A stretch of 64,000 bases of DNA from Arsukibacterium tuosuense (GCF_900215315.1 NZ_OBEB01000001.1:372001-436000), one strand, 5' to 3'; counted from the first letter of the stretch, positions 38,102 to 48,170 are shown. Made by a program: numbers and translations. Notes: generated from the sequence alone by a model not told the origin.

Positions 38102-41100
38102 ATGAGTTTTATTAAGTTTTTATCCCGGATTAAACGTCAGCAGGATCAAATCAGTTGGGGCCAGCTGCATGGCGCCGCTCTGCCCTACGCTATTGCCCAG
38201 CTGGTGCAGGCAGAGCCCGCCGTGTATTTGTTAGTGGTGCCTGATACGCCAAGTGCCTTACGACTGGAGCAGGAACTGGCGGTATTTCTGGATGACAGTG
38301 CCTGCCCGGTGTTAACCCTGCCCGACTGGGAAACCCTGCCCTATGACGTGTTTTCACCGCATCAGGACATTATTTCTCAGCGCCTGAAAACGCTGTATCA
38401 ATTGCCAAGGCTAACCCAAGGGCTGGTTATTGTGCCAGTTAGCACCCTGCTGTTAAAAATCAGCCAGCGCAACTATCTGGAGCAAGCCAGTTTTCTAATC
38501 AAACAAGGCCAGCAAGTCGATTTAACTGCCTTAAAATTACAACTGACCGCAGTAGGCTACCGGGCGGTCGACCAGGTTATGGAACATGGTGAATTCTCTG
38601 CCCGTGGCTCATTACTGGATTTATTTCCGATGGGCTGCAGTTCGCCATTTCGCATTGACTTTTTCGACAATGAAGTCGATGGCATCCGTACGTTCGACCC
38701 GGATAATCAACGTAGTTTAAGCCAGGTTAACGCCATTGAATTACTGCCCGCCCACGAATTTCCCACTGATAAAGCAGCGATTGAGCGCTTCCGGCTGCGC
38801 TATCGGGAGCGCTTTGCCGCCCGTAATGAAAAGGAATCGTTATACCAACAGGTTACTCAGGGCATTTTCCCGGCGGGTATAGAATATTATTTGCCGCTGT
38901 TTGCCGAAGACACGGCCAGTTTATTCAGCTTTTTACCAGCAGGCTGCATCGCGCTGAGTTATGGCGACATTGAACACAGCGCCAATCAATTCTGGCACGA
39001 GCTGAAGCGTCGTTATCATGATCGCGCCATTGATACCATGCGGCCTATTTTGCAGCCGCAGGAGCTATACCTGCAGACGGATGAGTTATTCAGTGAGCTG
39101 AATAACTTCAGCCGGATCAAGCTAAGCCGTGCCGTCCTGCCGACCAAACCGGGCCAGGTAAATGCGCCGGTCACAGAGCTGCCGGAGCTGAATATCCAGC
39201 ATCAGCTAAAGCAACCCTTGAGCCTGCTATGCGAATTTTTACTGACCTTAAAACAACAAAATGGCCGGGCGATATTTTTTGTAGAGAGCGAAGGCCGGCG
39301 GGAAAGTCTGCACCAACTGTTTAACAAAGCAGGGATCCGCGCGCCTGAAATAAATAAACTGACCGATTTTGCCAGCAGTGATGCTGATCTGGTGATGCTG
39401 GTGGGCGCCCTGGAACAAGGCGCCCTGCTAAGCACCACGCCACCACTGGCGTTAATCAGCGAAAACGAGTTATTCGGTCAGAAAATCAGCCAGCGCCGGC
39501 GCCGTAAAAAAAGCCAGCAGGTTTCTTCCGATACTATTATCCGCAATCTGGCAGAGTTGAGCGAAGGTCAGCCAGTAGTGCATTTACAGCATGGCGTAGG
39601 CCGTTATCAGGGTCTGCAGGTACTGGACGCTGCCGGCATCAGTGCTGAATTTGTTACCATTGAATACGCTGGCAGCAGCAAACTCTATGTGCCTGTTTCA
39701 TCCCTGCACCTGCTAAGCCGCTATTCCGGCAGCGATCAGGACCATGCGCCGCTACACAAACTGGGCAACGACACCTGGGAAAAAGCCCGGCGCAAAGCCG
39801 CAGAAAAAATCCGTGATGTTGCCGCCGAACTGCTGGATGTCTATGCCCAGCGCGCGGCGCACCAGGGCTATGCTTTTAACGTTGATCAGGAACAGTATGC
39901 TGCTTTTGCTGATAGCTTCCCGTTTGAGGAGACAGCCGATCAGCAGGATGCGATAACTGCAGTCCTGAATGATATGCAAACTCCGCAACCGATGGACCGG
40001 CTGGTTTGCGGCGACGTCGGTTTTGGTAAAACCGAAGTGGCAATGCGGGCCGCCTTTATTGCGGTTAACGATGGCAAACAAGTGGCCATATTGGTACCCA
40101 CTACCTTGCTGGCGCAACAACACTTTGAGAACTTTAAAGATCGTTTTGCCAACTGGCCAGTGCGGGTCGAGGTACTGTCCCGCTTTGTCAGCCAGAAACA
40201 GCAAAAAGCTATTTTAGAAGATGTGGCCAATGGCAAAGTCGATATTTTAATTGGTACCCATAAATTATTGCAGGATGACATCAAGCTGCATGATCTGGGC
40301 TTATTAGTTGTTGATGAAGAACATCGCTTTGGCGTGCGCCAGAAAGAAAAGATTAAAGCGCTACGTGCCAATATTGATATTTTAACCCTGACTGCCACCC
40401 CCATTCCGCGAACGCTGAATATGTCGATGTCGGGCATGCGCGATTTATCAATTATTGCCACCCCCCCTGCGAAACGACTGGCCGTTAAAACTTTTGTCCG
40501 GGAATTTGAAGCCGGTCTGCTGCGCGAGGCCGTAATGCGGGAAATTCTGCGCGGTGGCCAGGTTTACTTTTTACATAACGATGTTGCCACTATTGAGAAA
40601 ATGGCGGCTGATCTGGCCGAGCTGGTGCCCGAGGCTAATATTGCTATCGCCCACGGTCAGCTGCGTGAGCGCGACTTAGAACGGATAATGGCCGATTTTT
40701 ATCACCAGCGTTTTAACTTATTGTTGTGTTCAACCATTATTGAAACCGGTATCGACGTACCAACCGCTAATACCATTATTATCAACCGCGCAGATAACTT
40801 TGGTCTGGCCCAGTTGCATCAGCTGCGCGGTCGGGTTGGCCGTTCGCACCATCAGGCTTATGCCTATCTGCTGACGCCCCCACCCAAACGGTTGAGTAAA
40901 GATGCTGAAAAACGGCTGGAAGCCATTTCTTCACTGGAGGATTTAGGTGCCGGTTTTGCCCTGGCTACCCACGATCTGGAAATTCGCGGCGCGGGTGAAC
41001 TATTAGGTGATGAGCAAAGCGGCCAGATTGAAACTATCGGCTTTACCTTATACATGGATATGCTGGAAGAAGCAGTAACAGCCTTAAAAGAAGGCCGCCA

Positions 41101-41581
41101 GCCCAGTCTGGATATGATGTTAAGTCAGCAAAGCGAAATTGATTTAAAAATTCCGGCGCTGCTACCTGACAGTTACATACCTGATGTAAACTTACGGCTG
41201 TCATTTTACAAAAAACTGGCCAGTGCCAAAGATGAAACCGAGCTGGATGATGTCCAGGTTGAATTAATTGATCGCTTTGGATTGTTGCCTGATGCGGCGA
41301 AAAACTTGGTTAAACTAACCGAATTTAAGCAACAGGCACAATACCTGGGAATCAAACGAATTGAAGCGAATGCCAAAGGTGGCTTAATTGAATTTGCCGA
41401 TAAAACCCGGGTTGCTCCGGCGTATATTATTGGCCTTATTCAACAACAAAGCCGGATATTTAAGCTGGAAGGTGGCCAGAAATTGCGCTTTGCCATTGCC
41501 AGTCCTGATGCCAAGGAACGCCTGACCCTGGTTGCCAATATGCTGGCTGATTTCAGCCAACATCAGCTGGAGAAATCATGA
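38102..41581 (+). CDS. mfd: Transcription-repair coupling factor Mfd
   Basis: A 1159-residue DNA translocase that removes stalled RNA polymerase and recruits UvrA. N-terminal UvrB-like domain (about 1-340), RNA-polymerase-interacting domain (about 480-545), and superfamily 2 motor with CGDVGFGKTEVA (about residue 637) and DEEHRFGVRQKEK (about 735), followed by the translocation motif and the C-terminal D7 domain. The ATG has AGG upstream. The csiV gene overlaps its stop codon. Confidence 0.98.
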   Translation: MSFIKFLSRIKRQQDQISWGQLHGAALPYAIAQLVQAEPAVYLLVVPDTPSALRLEQELAVFLDDSACPVLTLPDWETLPYDVFSPHQDIISQRLKTLYQLPRLTQGLVIVPVSTLLLKISQRNYLEQASFLIKQGQQVDLTALKLQLTAVGYRAVDQVMEHGEFSARGSLLDLFPMGCSSPFRIDFFDNEVDGIRTFDPDNQRSLSQVNAIELLPAHEFPTDKAAIERFRLRYRERFAARNEKESLYQQVTQGIFPAGIEYYLPLFAEDTASLFSFLPAGCIALSYGDIEHSANQFWHELKRRYHDRAIDTMRPILQPQELYLQTDELFSELNNFSRIKLSRAVLPTKPGQVNAPVTELPELNIQHQLKQPLSLLCEFLLTLKQQNGRAIFFVESEGRRESLHQLFNKAGIRAPEINKLTDFASSDADLVMLVGALEQGALLSTTPPLALISENELFGQKISQRRRRKKSQQVSSDTIIRNLAELSEGQPVVHLQHGVGRYQGLQVLDAAGISAEFVTIEYAGSSKLYVPVSSLHLLSRYSGSDQDHAPLHKLGNDTWEKARRKAAEKIRDVAAELLDVYAQRAAHQGYAFNVDQEQYAAFADSFPFEETADQQDAITAVLNDMQTPQPMDRLVCGDVGFGKTEVAMRAAFIAVNDGKQVAILVPTTLLAQQHFENFKDRFANWPVRVEVLSRFVSQKQQKAILEDVANGKVDILIGTHKLLQDDIKLHDLGLLVVDEEHRFGVRQKEKIKALRANIDILTLTATPIPRTLNMSMSGMRDLSIIATPPAKRLAVKTFVREFEAGLLREAVMREILRGGQVYFLHNDVATIEKMAADLAELVPEANIAIAHGQLRERDLERIMADFYHQRFNLLLCSTIIETGIDVPTANTIIINRADNFGLAQLHQLRGRVGRSHHQAYAYLLTPPPKRLSKDAEKRLEAISSLEDLGAGFALATHDLEIRGAGELLGDEQSGQIETIGFTLYMDMLEEAVTALKEGRQPSLDMMLSQQSEIDLKIPALLPDSYIPDVNLRLSFYKKLASAKDETELDDVQVELIDRFGLLPDAAKNLVKLTEFKQQAQYLGIKRIEANAKGGLIEFADKTRVAPAYIIGLIQQQSRIFKLEGGQKLRFAIASPDAKERLTLVANMLADFSQHQLEKS

Positions 41582-42786
41582 AACGAATTGCAGTATCGAC
41601 TTTATTCCCTGCTACAAAAACCATGCCGGCTGTATTTAAAGCATTAGCCGGCGCGCTGCTGTTAACCTTCAGCGGCGTAACCGCAGCCAACACTGCAGCT
41701 GAGCGCTGGTTTGAAGTAGAACTCATTGTCTTCAGTCCTGCCCGCAACGCTGAGCTAAAAGAGCAATTTGATTACGAAGTAAAGCCAATTCGCCTTAGCA
41801 ACAGTTTTGATTTAGTCACGGCGAAATACCAACCTGATATCAAGCCTTTACTACAGGCTTTAACGCGCTGCGATGAATCTCACCAACCGGCAACCCGTTT
41901 TCTTCCGGCAGCCCTTCGCAACTGGCAGCAGTGGCAACCGCCTTACTATCCTCTACTGTGTCTTAGCGAAGCAGAGCCGGCAGCCTGGCAGCGTACCGCG
42001 TTGTTTCCCGAGCAGCTGCTAAATACTCAGCTGCCGATGCCAGACAGCTTACCAGTGCAACTGGCCGGTAAGTCAGAACTTCATCAGCCGGGTCCTTATC
42101 TGGCGCCGCGCACCGCCTTCGCTTTAACCGAACTTGCCAGCAAAATTAGTCGCCAGCCAAATCAGCATTTGTTACTGCATACCGTCTGGCGCCAGGCCCC
42201 GGTTACCGAGAAACTGGCCGTGCCAAGCCGCTGGTTTGGCGGCGCTAACTATTCTGATTTAGTCGATTACTGGGGCCGTGACCGCAATCAGGATGCAACA
42301 GATGATGCCGCTGCTGCAGCTGAAGCGTTATTTCAGAACGAACAGCAAGATGATTTGTTCAGTGCGATAGATAGTTTACTGGATCAGCTAAATGCCGCAG
42401 GTAAACTTGAAACCCTGCAGGATCAAGATCAACAACTGCCACAAGTCAGTGACAGCCTGTCAAACCTGCCAGACGATATCTGGCAACTTGATGGTTTATT
42501 CAAATTGCATCTGGACCACTATCTGTTTGTTAATACTGATTTTAACCTGCGGCATTCTTTGCCTGAAGGCAATATGCAAAGCATAAATGTCAAACAGAGC
42601 CGGCGGGTTATCAGCGGTGAGCTACATTATCTCGACCATCCGTATCTCGGTATGATTATTCAAATCAGACGTTTTCAACCGCCTGAACCCGAACCCGAAG
42701 TTACGGGTGAAACAGACGATGCCTTGCAGTCACCGGACGCTAAAATTAACACAACCGTGACAGACCAGAACGGCAAAAACAATTAG
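41578..42786 (+). CDS. csiV: CsiV-like periplasmic protein
   Basis: A 402-residue exported protein: N-terminal signal (hydrophobic LAGALLLTF then AANTA) and the RWFEVELIVF segment that is the hallmark of the CsiV family, which is also found right after mfd in Vibrio. In V. cholerae CsiV binds peptidoglycan and supports the LytM/OpaR-independent activation of the RpoE/competence-related cell-wall response, but here only the family link is certain. It overlaps the mfd stop (ATGA) with CTGGAG before the ATG. The C-terminal 50 residues are acidic and low-complexity. Confidence 0.82.
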   Translation: MKRIAVSTLFPATKTMPAVFKALAGALLLTFSGVTAANTAAERWFEVELIVFSPARNAELKEQFDYEVKPIRLSNSFDLVTAKYQPDIKPLLQALTRCDESHQPATRFLPAALRNWQQWQPPYYPLLCLSEAEPAAWQRTALFPEQLLNTQLPMPDSLPVQLAGKSELHQPGPYLAPRTAFALTELASKISRQPNQHLLLHTVWRQAPVTEKLAVPSRWFGGANYSDLVDYWGRDRNQDATDDAAAAAEALFQNEQQDDLFSAIDSLLDQLNAAGKLETLQDQDQQLPQVSDSLSNLPDDIWQLDGLFKLHLDHYLFVNTDFNLRHSLPEGNMQSINVKQSRRVISGELHYLDHPYLGMIIQIRRFQPPEPEPEVTGETDDALQSPDAKINTTVTDQNGKNN

Positions 42787-42793
42787 ATGGCTG

Positions 42794-42821
42794 TTGCTTT
42801 ATTTAAAAAAGGAACTAAACT
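42794..42821 (+). promoter_or_regulatory. Candidate promoter upstream of the small membrane protein gene
   Basis: TTGCTT, 16 bases, TAAACT. It lies 95 bases before the ATG of the small membrane protein, just after the csiV stop. The gap also contains a 10-codon ATG frame at 42867-42899. Confidence 0.3.
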
Positions 42822-42915
42822 AGCGGCTTAGTTACATATTTACACAAATAACAACGGGTAAGTAACATGGTTTTTTCCTACATTAACCCTATCCGTTAAC
42901 CACAATCAGAGATCA

Positions 42916-43194
42916 ATGGACGATTTAAACCTCCATCCCGAATTTACACCTGCACATTATGTGCTGTTACTGCTGTTACTGATCTTTGCCAGTGCCGGTA
43001 GTTCGCTTTTCGCCTGGATAATGCCACACGCGGCACACAGCCTGTGGTTAGATGTGTTGCCCCCCCTGCTGGGCTTATATAGCCTGATGCTGTTTTTCAA
43101 AGGACTGGGCATAATCCGATTGCCGTCTGCAGCCGTTTACTCTGCCATTCTTACCCCGATAACCCTGGTTAGCTTTTATCAATTTTTGCTGTAG
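42916..43194 (+). CDS. Small membrane protein of unknown function
   Basis: A 92-residue protein, almost entirely hydrophobic from residue 15, with about three membrane spans (15-35, 44-62 and 72-90). I do not recognise the family. AGA lies before the ATG. It is followed by the RbgA/YlqF gene by 53 bases in the same direction, but the latter has its own strong Shine-Dalgarno. Confidence 0.7.
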   Translation: MDDLNLHPEFTPAHYVLLLLLLIFASAGSSLFAWIMPHAAHSLWLDVLPPLLGLYSLMLFFKGLGIIRLPSAAVYSAILTPITLVSFYQFLL

Positions 43195-43247
43195 CACGTT
43201 ATCACAATAGAGTATGATGCGCCCCTGATCGCTATTGAGGATAACTG

Positions 43248-44183
43248 ATGTCAATTAACTGGTTTCCGGGCCACATGCACAAAGCCCGCAAAGAAATTGC
43301 TGAGGTGATGCCTCAGGTTGATATCATTATTGAAATGCTTGACGCCCGCATTCCGTTCTCCAGTGAAAACCCGTTAGTACCGCAATTACGCGGCAACACC
43401 CCCTGTATTAAAGTGCTTAACAAAGCCGATCTGGCTGATCCGGCGTTAACTGCCGTCTGGGTAGCCCATTTCGAGCAACAAAGCGGCGTGCGGGCCATTC
43501 CGATCAGTCAGCAACATCCTGAACAAATTAAGGCCTTGTTAAAACTGTGCAATGACATGCTGCCCGAGCGCAATCTGGATATTCGCCCGGCCCGCGCCAT
43601 GATCATGGGAATACCAAATGTAGGTAAATCGACCCTGATTAATACCTTAGCAGGTCGCACCATCGCCAAAACCGGCAACGAAGCCGGCGTTACCAAGTCT
43701 CAGCAGCGGATTAAGCTGGAAAATAACGTTATTCTGACCGACACCCCAGGCTTTTTATGGCCGAAACTAAGTCCGCCAACATGCGGCTACCGCTTAGCCG
43801 TTACCGGCGCCATTAAAGACACGGTGTTTGAATATGCCGATATTGCCCTGTTTGCCGCTGACTACTTGTTACAGGTATATCCGCAGGCTGTAATGCAACG
43901 CTTCGATTTAACGGAGCTGCCAGACAATGATTTGGCCTTACTGGATGCCATTGGCGTGCGCCGGGGCTGTATGCGTAAAGGCGGCGTGGTCGACTTAGAA
44001 AAAGCCGGCACTATTCTTATTACTGAGCTGCGCGCCGGCAACCTCGGCCCCATTACCCTGGAAACGCCTGACATGGTCAGTCAGGAACAAATTGACGCCA
44101 AAGCGGAAGAAGCAGCCAAGTCAAAAGATAAGGCCGAACGCGAAGCTGAGCGCAAACGCAAAGCACAGCGCAAGTATCGTTAA
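43248..44183 (+). CDS. Circularly permuted ribosome-assembly GTPase, RbgA/YlqF type
   Basis: A 311-residue GTPase whose motifs are in the permuted order G4-G5-G1-G2-G3. WFPGHMHKARKEI opens the protein, NKADL (G4) lies near residue 59, IMGIPNVGKSTLINTLAGR (G1) near 119, and DTPG (G3) near 164. The C-terminal helix is rich in Lys, Glu and Arg. Proteins of this type, RbgA in Bacillus, help mature the large ribosomal subunit. GAGG seven bases before the ATG. Confidence 0.93.
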   Translation: MSINWFPGHMHKARKEIAEVMPQVDIIIEMLDARIPFSSENPLVPQLRGNTPCIKVLNKADLADPALTAVWVAHFEQQSGVRAIPISQQHPEQIKALLKLCNDMLPERNLDIRPARAMIMGIPNVGKSTLINTLAGRTIAKTGNEAGVTKSQQRIKLENNVILTDTPGFLWPKLSPPTCGYRLAVTGAIKDTVFEYADIALFAADYLLQVYPQAVMQRFDLTELPDNDLALLDAIGVRRGCMRKGGVVDLEKAGTILITELRAGNLGPITLETPDMVSQEQIDAKAEEAAKSKDKAEREAERKRKAQRKYR

Positions 44184-44204
44184 TACGGTTAAGGCTTGTT
44201 GTCT

Positions 44205-45104
44205 TCAGAACTGGCCTTCATCACGGCAGTTTTCATGGGTTAATTCCAGTTCGATCGTGGTGTGGGCTAACTCGAATTGCTCCAGCGCGTCGGCAATCTT
44301 GTGTTTCATCTCAGCATAGCTGTCGGCATCAAAGTTTTCGCTGGAATTTAGCACTATATGCGCAGTTAGCACATGATGCTCACCATCCAGGGACCATAAA
44401 TGCAGGTGATGGACGCTATCTAAACCCTCAATAAGTTGCAAGGTACTTTGGATCTGGTCTTGCAGCGCTTTATCAGGCGCGGCCTGCAAAAACAAACGCG
44501 CTGTTGCGCTGAGGGTTCGCACGACATTAACCAAAATAAACAAAGTAAAACCGATGGACAATAATGGGTCCAGAATGGGCCAGTCAACAAACTGTAAGAT
44601 GATGGCAACGATGAGCACTGCGACCCAACCCAGAACATCTTCCAGTAGATGCCAGTTTAATACTTTTTCGTTAAGGGTTTTACCTTTGCTCAGTCGATAA
44701 GCCGCAAACCCATTTACCGCAACGCCTAATAAGGCCAGCGCCAGCATACCTTCGGTAACCGGCATAACCGGATTAGCCAGCCGCGGAATAGCTTCTGTTA
44801 AAACCCACACCGATCCGCCAATTAAAATCAGGCCATTGATTAAGGCACCAAACAACGACAACCGGCGATAGCCATAGGTAAATTCACTGTTTGCTGATTT
44901 TTGGCCCAACCGGTTGAGCAACCAGGCACTACCAATCGATAAGCTATCCCCTAGGTCATGCACCGCATCGGCCATAATCGCCGTACTATTGGTTAACCAA
45001 CCGCCAATAAACTCAATTATGGTAAAACTGACATTAAGAAAAAATGCTAATGCGAGTCGTTTGCTGCTGTCATCTTGATGAAGTGAGTGATGGCGCTGAT
45101 GCAT
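44205..45104 (-). CDS. Cation diffusion facilitator (CzcD/ZitB-like)
   Basis: A 299-residue antiporter with six membrane spans. TM2 carries the HDLGDS and TM5 the HLLEDV motifs that bind the transported Zn2+ or related cation (H-x-x-x-D pairs). The N-terminus has a His-rich QRHHSLHQDD segment, and the C-terminal cytoplasmic domain includes the VHHLHLWSLDGEHHVLTAHI block. Divergent from the CzcI-czcCBA operon, which points to the same metal group. The gene ends 21 bases from the RbgA/YlqF stop, convergently. Confidence 0.93.
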   Translation of the reverse strand: MHQRHHSLHQDDSSKRLALAFFLNVSFTIIEFIGGWLTNSTAIMADAVHDLGDSLSIGSAWLLNRLGQKSANSEFTYGYRRLSLFGALINGLILIGGSVWVLTEAIPRLANPVMPVTEGMLALALLGVAVNGFAAYRLSKGKTLNEKVLNWHLLEDVLGWVAVLIVAIILQFVDWPILDPLLSIGFTLFILVNVVRTLSATARLFLQAAPDKALQDQIQSTLQLIEGLDSVHHLHLWSLDGEHHVLTAHIVLNSSENFDADSYAEMKHKIADALEQFELAHTTIELELTHENCRDEGQF

Positions 45105-45154
45105 TTAACGCTCCGGGATAAGTAATACAACTGATGATGCTGCAACAAAGCGGC

Positions 45155-45183
45155 TTGTCGTTTCGCTGCATTACCGCTAAACT
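45155..45183 (+). promoter_or_regulatory. Candidate promoter for the czc operon
   Basis: TTGTCG, 17 bases, TAAACT, ending 23 bases before the czcI-like ATG. It lies in the 102-base gap between the divergent CDF gene and the czc operon. No clear operator palindrome is visible. Confidence 0.4.
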
Positions 45184-45206
45184 GGCGCAATCTTACTGAG
45201 GGCATT

Positions 45207-45590
45207 ATGTCAGGTCGAACGTCAGGCGTATTACTATTATTACTGATAATGCTAAACCATGCCGTGATGGCCTGTGACGCATTGGTAGTTCACATGCCTG
45301 AACATGACCACTCCATTACCAGGCCGACAGCTAATCACCTGACACCCGGTGGGGCCGATTGTACCCACCATGTCAGTATGTCAGACACTGAGCCTGCTTC
45401 TGCACAAAGTAGTGAGCATAGCCCTGAGCATAGTCCTGAGCAACATAGCGAACACGCTCACGTTACCTGCTACATTTCTTTCTTTTTCGGGATTGAACTG
45501 CTTAATTTTACAAATAGCGTTATTGCCAGCATCAATCCAATGTTAAACCTTATCAGCTACAGCCCTCCGGTACCGCCCCCCAACGCCTGA
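45207..45590 (+). CDS. CzcI-like His-rich periplasmic protein
   Basis: A 127-residue exported protein: an N-terminal signal peptide (residues 1-22, SGVLLLLLIMLNHAVMA), paired Cys at CD and DCTHH, and a run of Glu-His-Ser-Pro repeats (about residues 70-82) likely to bind metal. Small proteins of this type, called CzcI in Cupriavidus, often open czc operons and may buffer or sense periplasmic metal. The C-terminus ends in a Pro-rich tail. GAGG lies six bases before the ATG. Confidence 0.75.
   Translation: MSGRTSGVLLLLLIMLNHAVMACDALVVHMPEHDHSITRPTANHLTPGGADCTHHVSMSDTEPASAQSSEHSPEHSPEQHSEHAHVTCYISFFFGIELLNFTNSVIASINPMLNLISYSPPVPPPNA
45414..45449 (+). repeat. Tandem 12-bp coding repeat in the czcI-like gene
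   Basis: Three units beginning GAGCA (GAGCATAGCCCT, GAGCATAGTCCT, GAGCAACATAGC), encoding the E-H-S-P run. Two copies differ by one base. Confidence 0.7.
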
Positions 45591-45640
45591 TCCTGCCCGT
45601 TTATCACTTTTATTACTGATTAACTAACAGGAGCATACCT

Positions 45641-46927
45641 ATGCGTATGACATTTCTGCTGCCGGTATTACTGGCAGCAACAGCCTATTCGACTGCGCCA
45701 GCGGCAGAACAACCGCAAACAATAACGCTGTCTCAGGCCTTACAACGCACCTTACAGCACGACACCACACTGCAAGCGTTTCCGTATCAACTGCGAATGG
45801 CAGAAGCCCAGCAACTGCAAGCCTCAATTAAACCTAACCCTGAGCTGGATCTCTCACTGGAGAACGTGCTGGGTACAGGTGATAACCGCGCCCTGAAAGG
45901 CGCAGAACTTACCCTCAGTCTCAGTCAGCAAATTGAACTGGGCCAGAAACGCGAGCGCCGGCTGGAGCTGGCGCAGCGGCAAAGCCAGCTGCAACGCGAT
46001 AACTATGAATTGGCCAGACTGGATGCGCTGGCTGCAACAACAATGCAATACGTGGAATTATTACGACTGCAATATATACAGCAATGGGCCCGCGAGAGGA
46101 TTAGTCGTCAACAATCGCTGCTGGCCACGGCTGAATTACGCAGTAAAGCGGGTAATCTGCTGGATGCCGATATCAGCCGGATTAAACTGCGCCTGTTGCG
46201 AAGCCAGCTTCAACTGGCTGACATTCAGCAGACCATTGAAAGCCGCCGATACCGCCTGGCCGCCAGATGGCATACCACACCTGATTTTGCCAGGGTAACC
46301 GGCGACCTGGCCTTGTTGCCACAAGTGCCGGCATTATCGGCACTGCAACAACAACTGCAGCAAAGCGCGGCCATGCAGCGATATATTACCCTGCAACGGA
46401 TTGCCCATAGCCAACTGCGTTTAACCGAGGCCAACAGTCAGGCCGACGTCCGTTTCTCTGCCGGATTAAGACGTAACCAGGCTAACAATGATAACGCACT
46501 GGTGTTTAGCCTGAGCATGCCGCTGACGCTTACTGATCCAAACGAAGGACGTCGCCTGGCCCAGGCCGCAGATCAAGCCCTACTGGCAAGGCAGCAGCAA
46601 CTTGCCAGCAGCGAACTCTCCCTGCTGCTGCATCAGCAGTGGTTAAATTTACAGCAACTCCGTGACACCGTGCAAGCCATCAATACCCGCCTGCTGCCAG
46701 AAGCAGAAAAACTGCGGCAAATCAGCTTAAGCAGTTATCAACAGGGCCAGCTTGACTTATTAAGCCTGCTATCCGCAGAAGAAGAGCTGGCGCAGGCAGA
46801 GCATGACCTGATCCAAACTCAAAGCCGTTTTCATCTGACGCTGCTGGAGTTGGAGCGTCTTACCGGCCAACCCATGACATTGACAACCACAGCATCTGCC
46901 GTTGCGTTGGAGCAAAGCTATGAATAA
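45641..46927 (+). CDS. czcC: Outer-membrane factor of a heavy-metal efflux pump (CzcC)
   Basis: A 428-residue TolC-type outer-membrane channel: signal peptide at 1-23 (cleavage after PAA), then long helices with Gln- and Leu-rich heptads, and two internal repeats as usual in the family. It forms the outer part of the CzcCBA pump. AGGAG lies seven bases before the ATG. Its stop overlaps czcB's start. Confidence 0.93.
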   Translation: MRMTFLLPVLLAATAYSTAPAAEQPQTITLSQALQRTLQHDTTLQAFPYQLRMAEAQQLQASIKPNPELDLSLENVLGTGDNRALKGAELTLSLSQQIELGQKRERRLELAQRQSQLQRDNYELARLDALAATTMQYVELLRLQYIQQWARERISRQQSLLATAELRSKAGNLLDADISRIKLRLLRSQLQLADIQQTIESRRYRLAARWHTTPDFARVTGDLALLPQVPALSALQQQLQQSAAMQRYITLQRIAHSQLRLTEANSQADVRFSAGLRRNQANNDNALVFSLSMPLTLTDPNEGRRLAQAADQALLARQQQLASSELSLLLHQQWLNLQQLRDTVQAINTRLLPEAEKLRQISLSSYQQGQLDLLSLLSAEEELAQAEHDLIQTQSRFHLTLLELERLTGQPMTLTTTASAVALEQSYE

Positions 46928-48161
46928 GAACCCGATTATACTGGCCAGCATACTGGCATCGTTACTGCTTTTTTTTATCGTCGCGGCACATGCTGCAGGT
47001 GAGCATAACGATCACCACGATGAACATGCGACTGAACAGGCGGAAGGTCCGCACGGCGGCAAATTGTTAACTGAAGTGGATTTTGCGGTAGAGATTACCA
47101 TTTTCGAGACAGGCGTACCGCCGGAAATGCGCTTGTATGGTTATAGCAACGGCGAGCCGGTTTCAGCGACCGAACTAGATGCCAAAGTAACACTGCACCG
47201 GCTGGACGGCCAGCAGGATGAGATCCGGTTTAGCCCGGAGCAGGACTATCTGGTCGGGGATATCAGCATCGCTGAGCCACACTCGTATAGCGTCGATATC
47301 AGCGTCAGCTATCAGGGCCAGCAATACCACTGGCATTACGATAGTTTTGAGGGGCGGGTTGAACTGAATGACAGAATTTTCACACTGGCGGGTATTGGCA
47401 CCGATATCGCCAAAGCGCAGGTACTGACCCAAAAAATCCATTTATTTGGGGTAATCAGCAGCCCACCTACTGCGCACAATCAGGTAAGGGCCGCCTACCC
47501 CGGCACGCTGACAGAAATAATGGTACAACAAGGCGATTCGGTCACTAAGGGCCAGCGTTTAGCCCGTATTAGTAGCACCGCAACTCTGAAAATGTACGAT
47601 ATTTTATCACCGGCAAGCGGCATCATTACCGACCGTTTTTTTAATAATAATGAACTTATCCGGGACGAGGTGCTATTTAACATCGTCGATTTCAGCAGCG
47701 TTTATGTCGAGCTATCGGCTTTTCCCGACGATATCGGGCAATTGCGGGTGGGTATGCCGGTATCCGTATTCAGCTTACATCACGGCCAAAGCGCCGACAG
47801 TAATATAAGTTATATTGCCCCACAGATGACCGAAGGCCATATCGCCAGGGCACGCGCCATACTGGATAACAATAGTGGCTACTGGCGCCCCGGTATGCAT
47901 ATTAAAGCCGAGGTACTTACGGCCAAAATACCGGTAGCACTGGCCGTGCAGAAACGAGCTATTCAACGCTTTCGTGATATGCCGGTGGTATTTGCCCGCT
48001 ATGGCAATACCTTTGAAGTGCGGATGCTGCAGTTTGGTCGTGAAGATGATGACTATATAGAAGTAACCGCAGGCCTTAAGGCCGGCACTGAATACGCTAC
48101 AGACAACAGCTTTGTACTTAAAGCTGATGTACTTAAATCCGGCGCCAGCCATGATCATTAG
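46920..48161 (+). CDS. czcB: Periplasmic adaptor of a heavy-metal efflux pump (CzcB)
   Basis: A 413-residue membrane-fusion protein: signal segment (about 5-24), then a His- and Asp-rich run (HNDHHDEHATEQ and GPHGGKLL), lipoyl-like and beta-barrel domains with GTLTEIMVQQGDSVTKGQRL and a PASGIITDR block. The frame is open from a TTG at 46902, but the ATG at 46920-46922, preceded by GGAG, starts the recognised N-terminus. It overlaps the czcC stop by 8 bases. Confidence 0.94.
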   Translation: MNKNPIILASILASLLLFFIVAAHAAGEHNDHHDEHATEQAEGPHGGKLLTEVDFAVEITIFETGVPPEMRLYGYSNGEPVSATELDAKVTLHRLDGQQDEIRFSPEQDYLVGDISIAEPHSYSVDISVSYQGQQYHWHYDSFEGRVELNDRIFTLAGIGTDIAKAQVLTQKIHLFGVISSPPTAHNQVRAAYPGTLTEIMVQQGDSVTKGQRLARISSTATLKMYDILSPASGIITDRFFNNNELIRDEVLFNIVDFSSVYVELSAFPDDIGQLRVGMPVSVFSLHHGQSADSNISYIAPQMTEGHIARARAILDNNSGYWRPGMHIKAEVLTAKIPVALAVQKRAIQRFRDMPVVFARYGNTFEVRMLQFGREDDDYIEVTAGLKAGTEYATDNSFVLKADVLKSGASHDH

Positions 48162-48170
48162 GAGTGCGCC

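Noticed and set aside
42867..42899. 10-codon ORF MVFSYINPIR before the small membrane protein gene
   Set aside because: No good ribosome-binding site and no sign of a leader peptide function; noted but not called.
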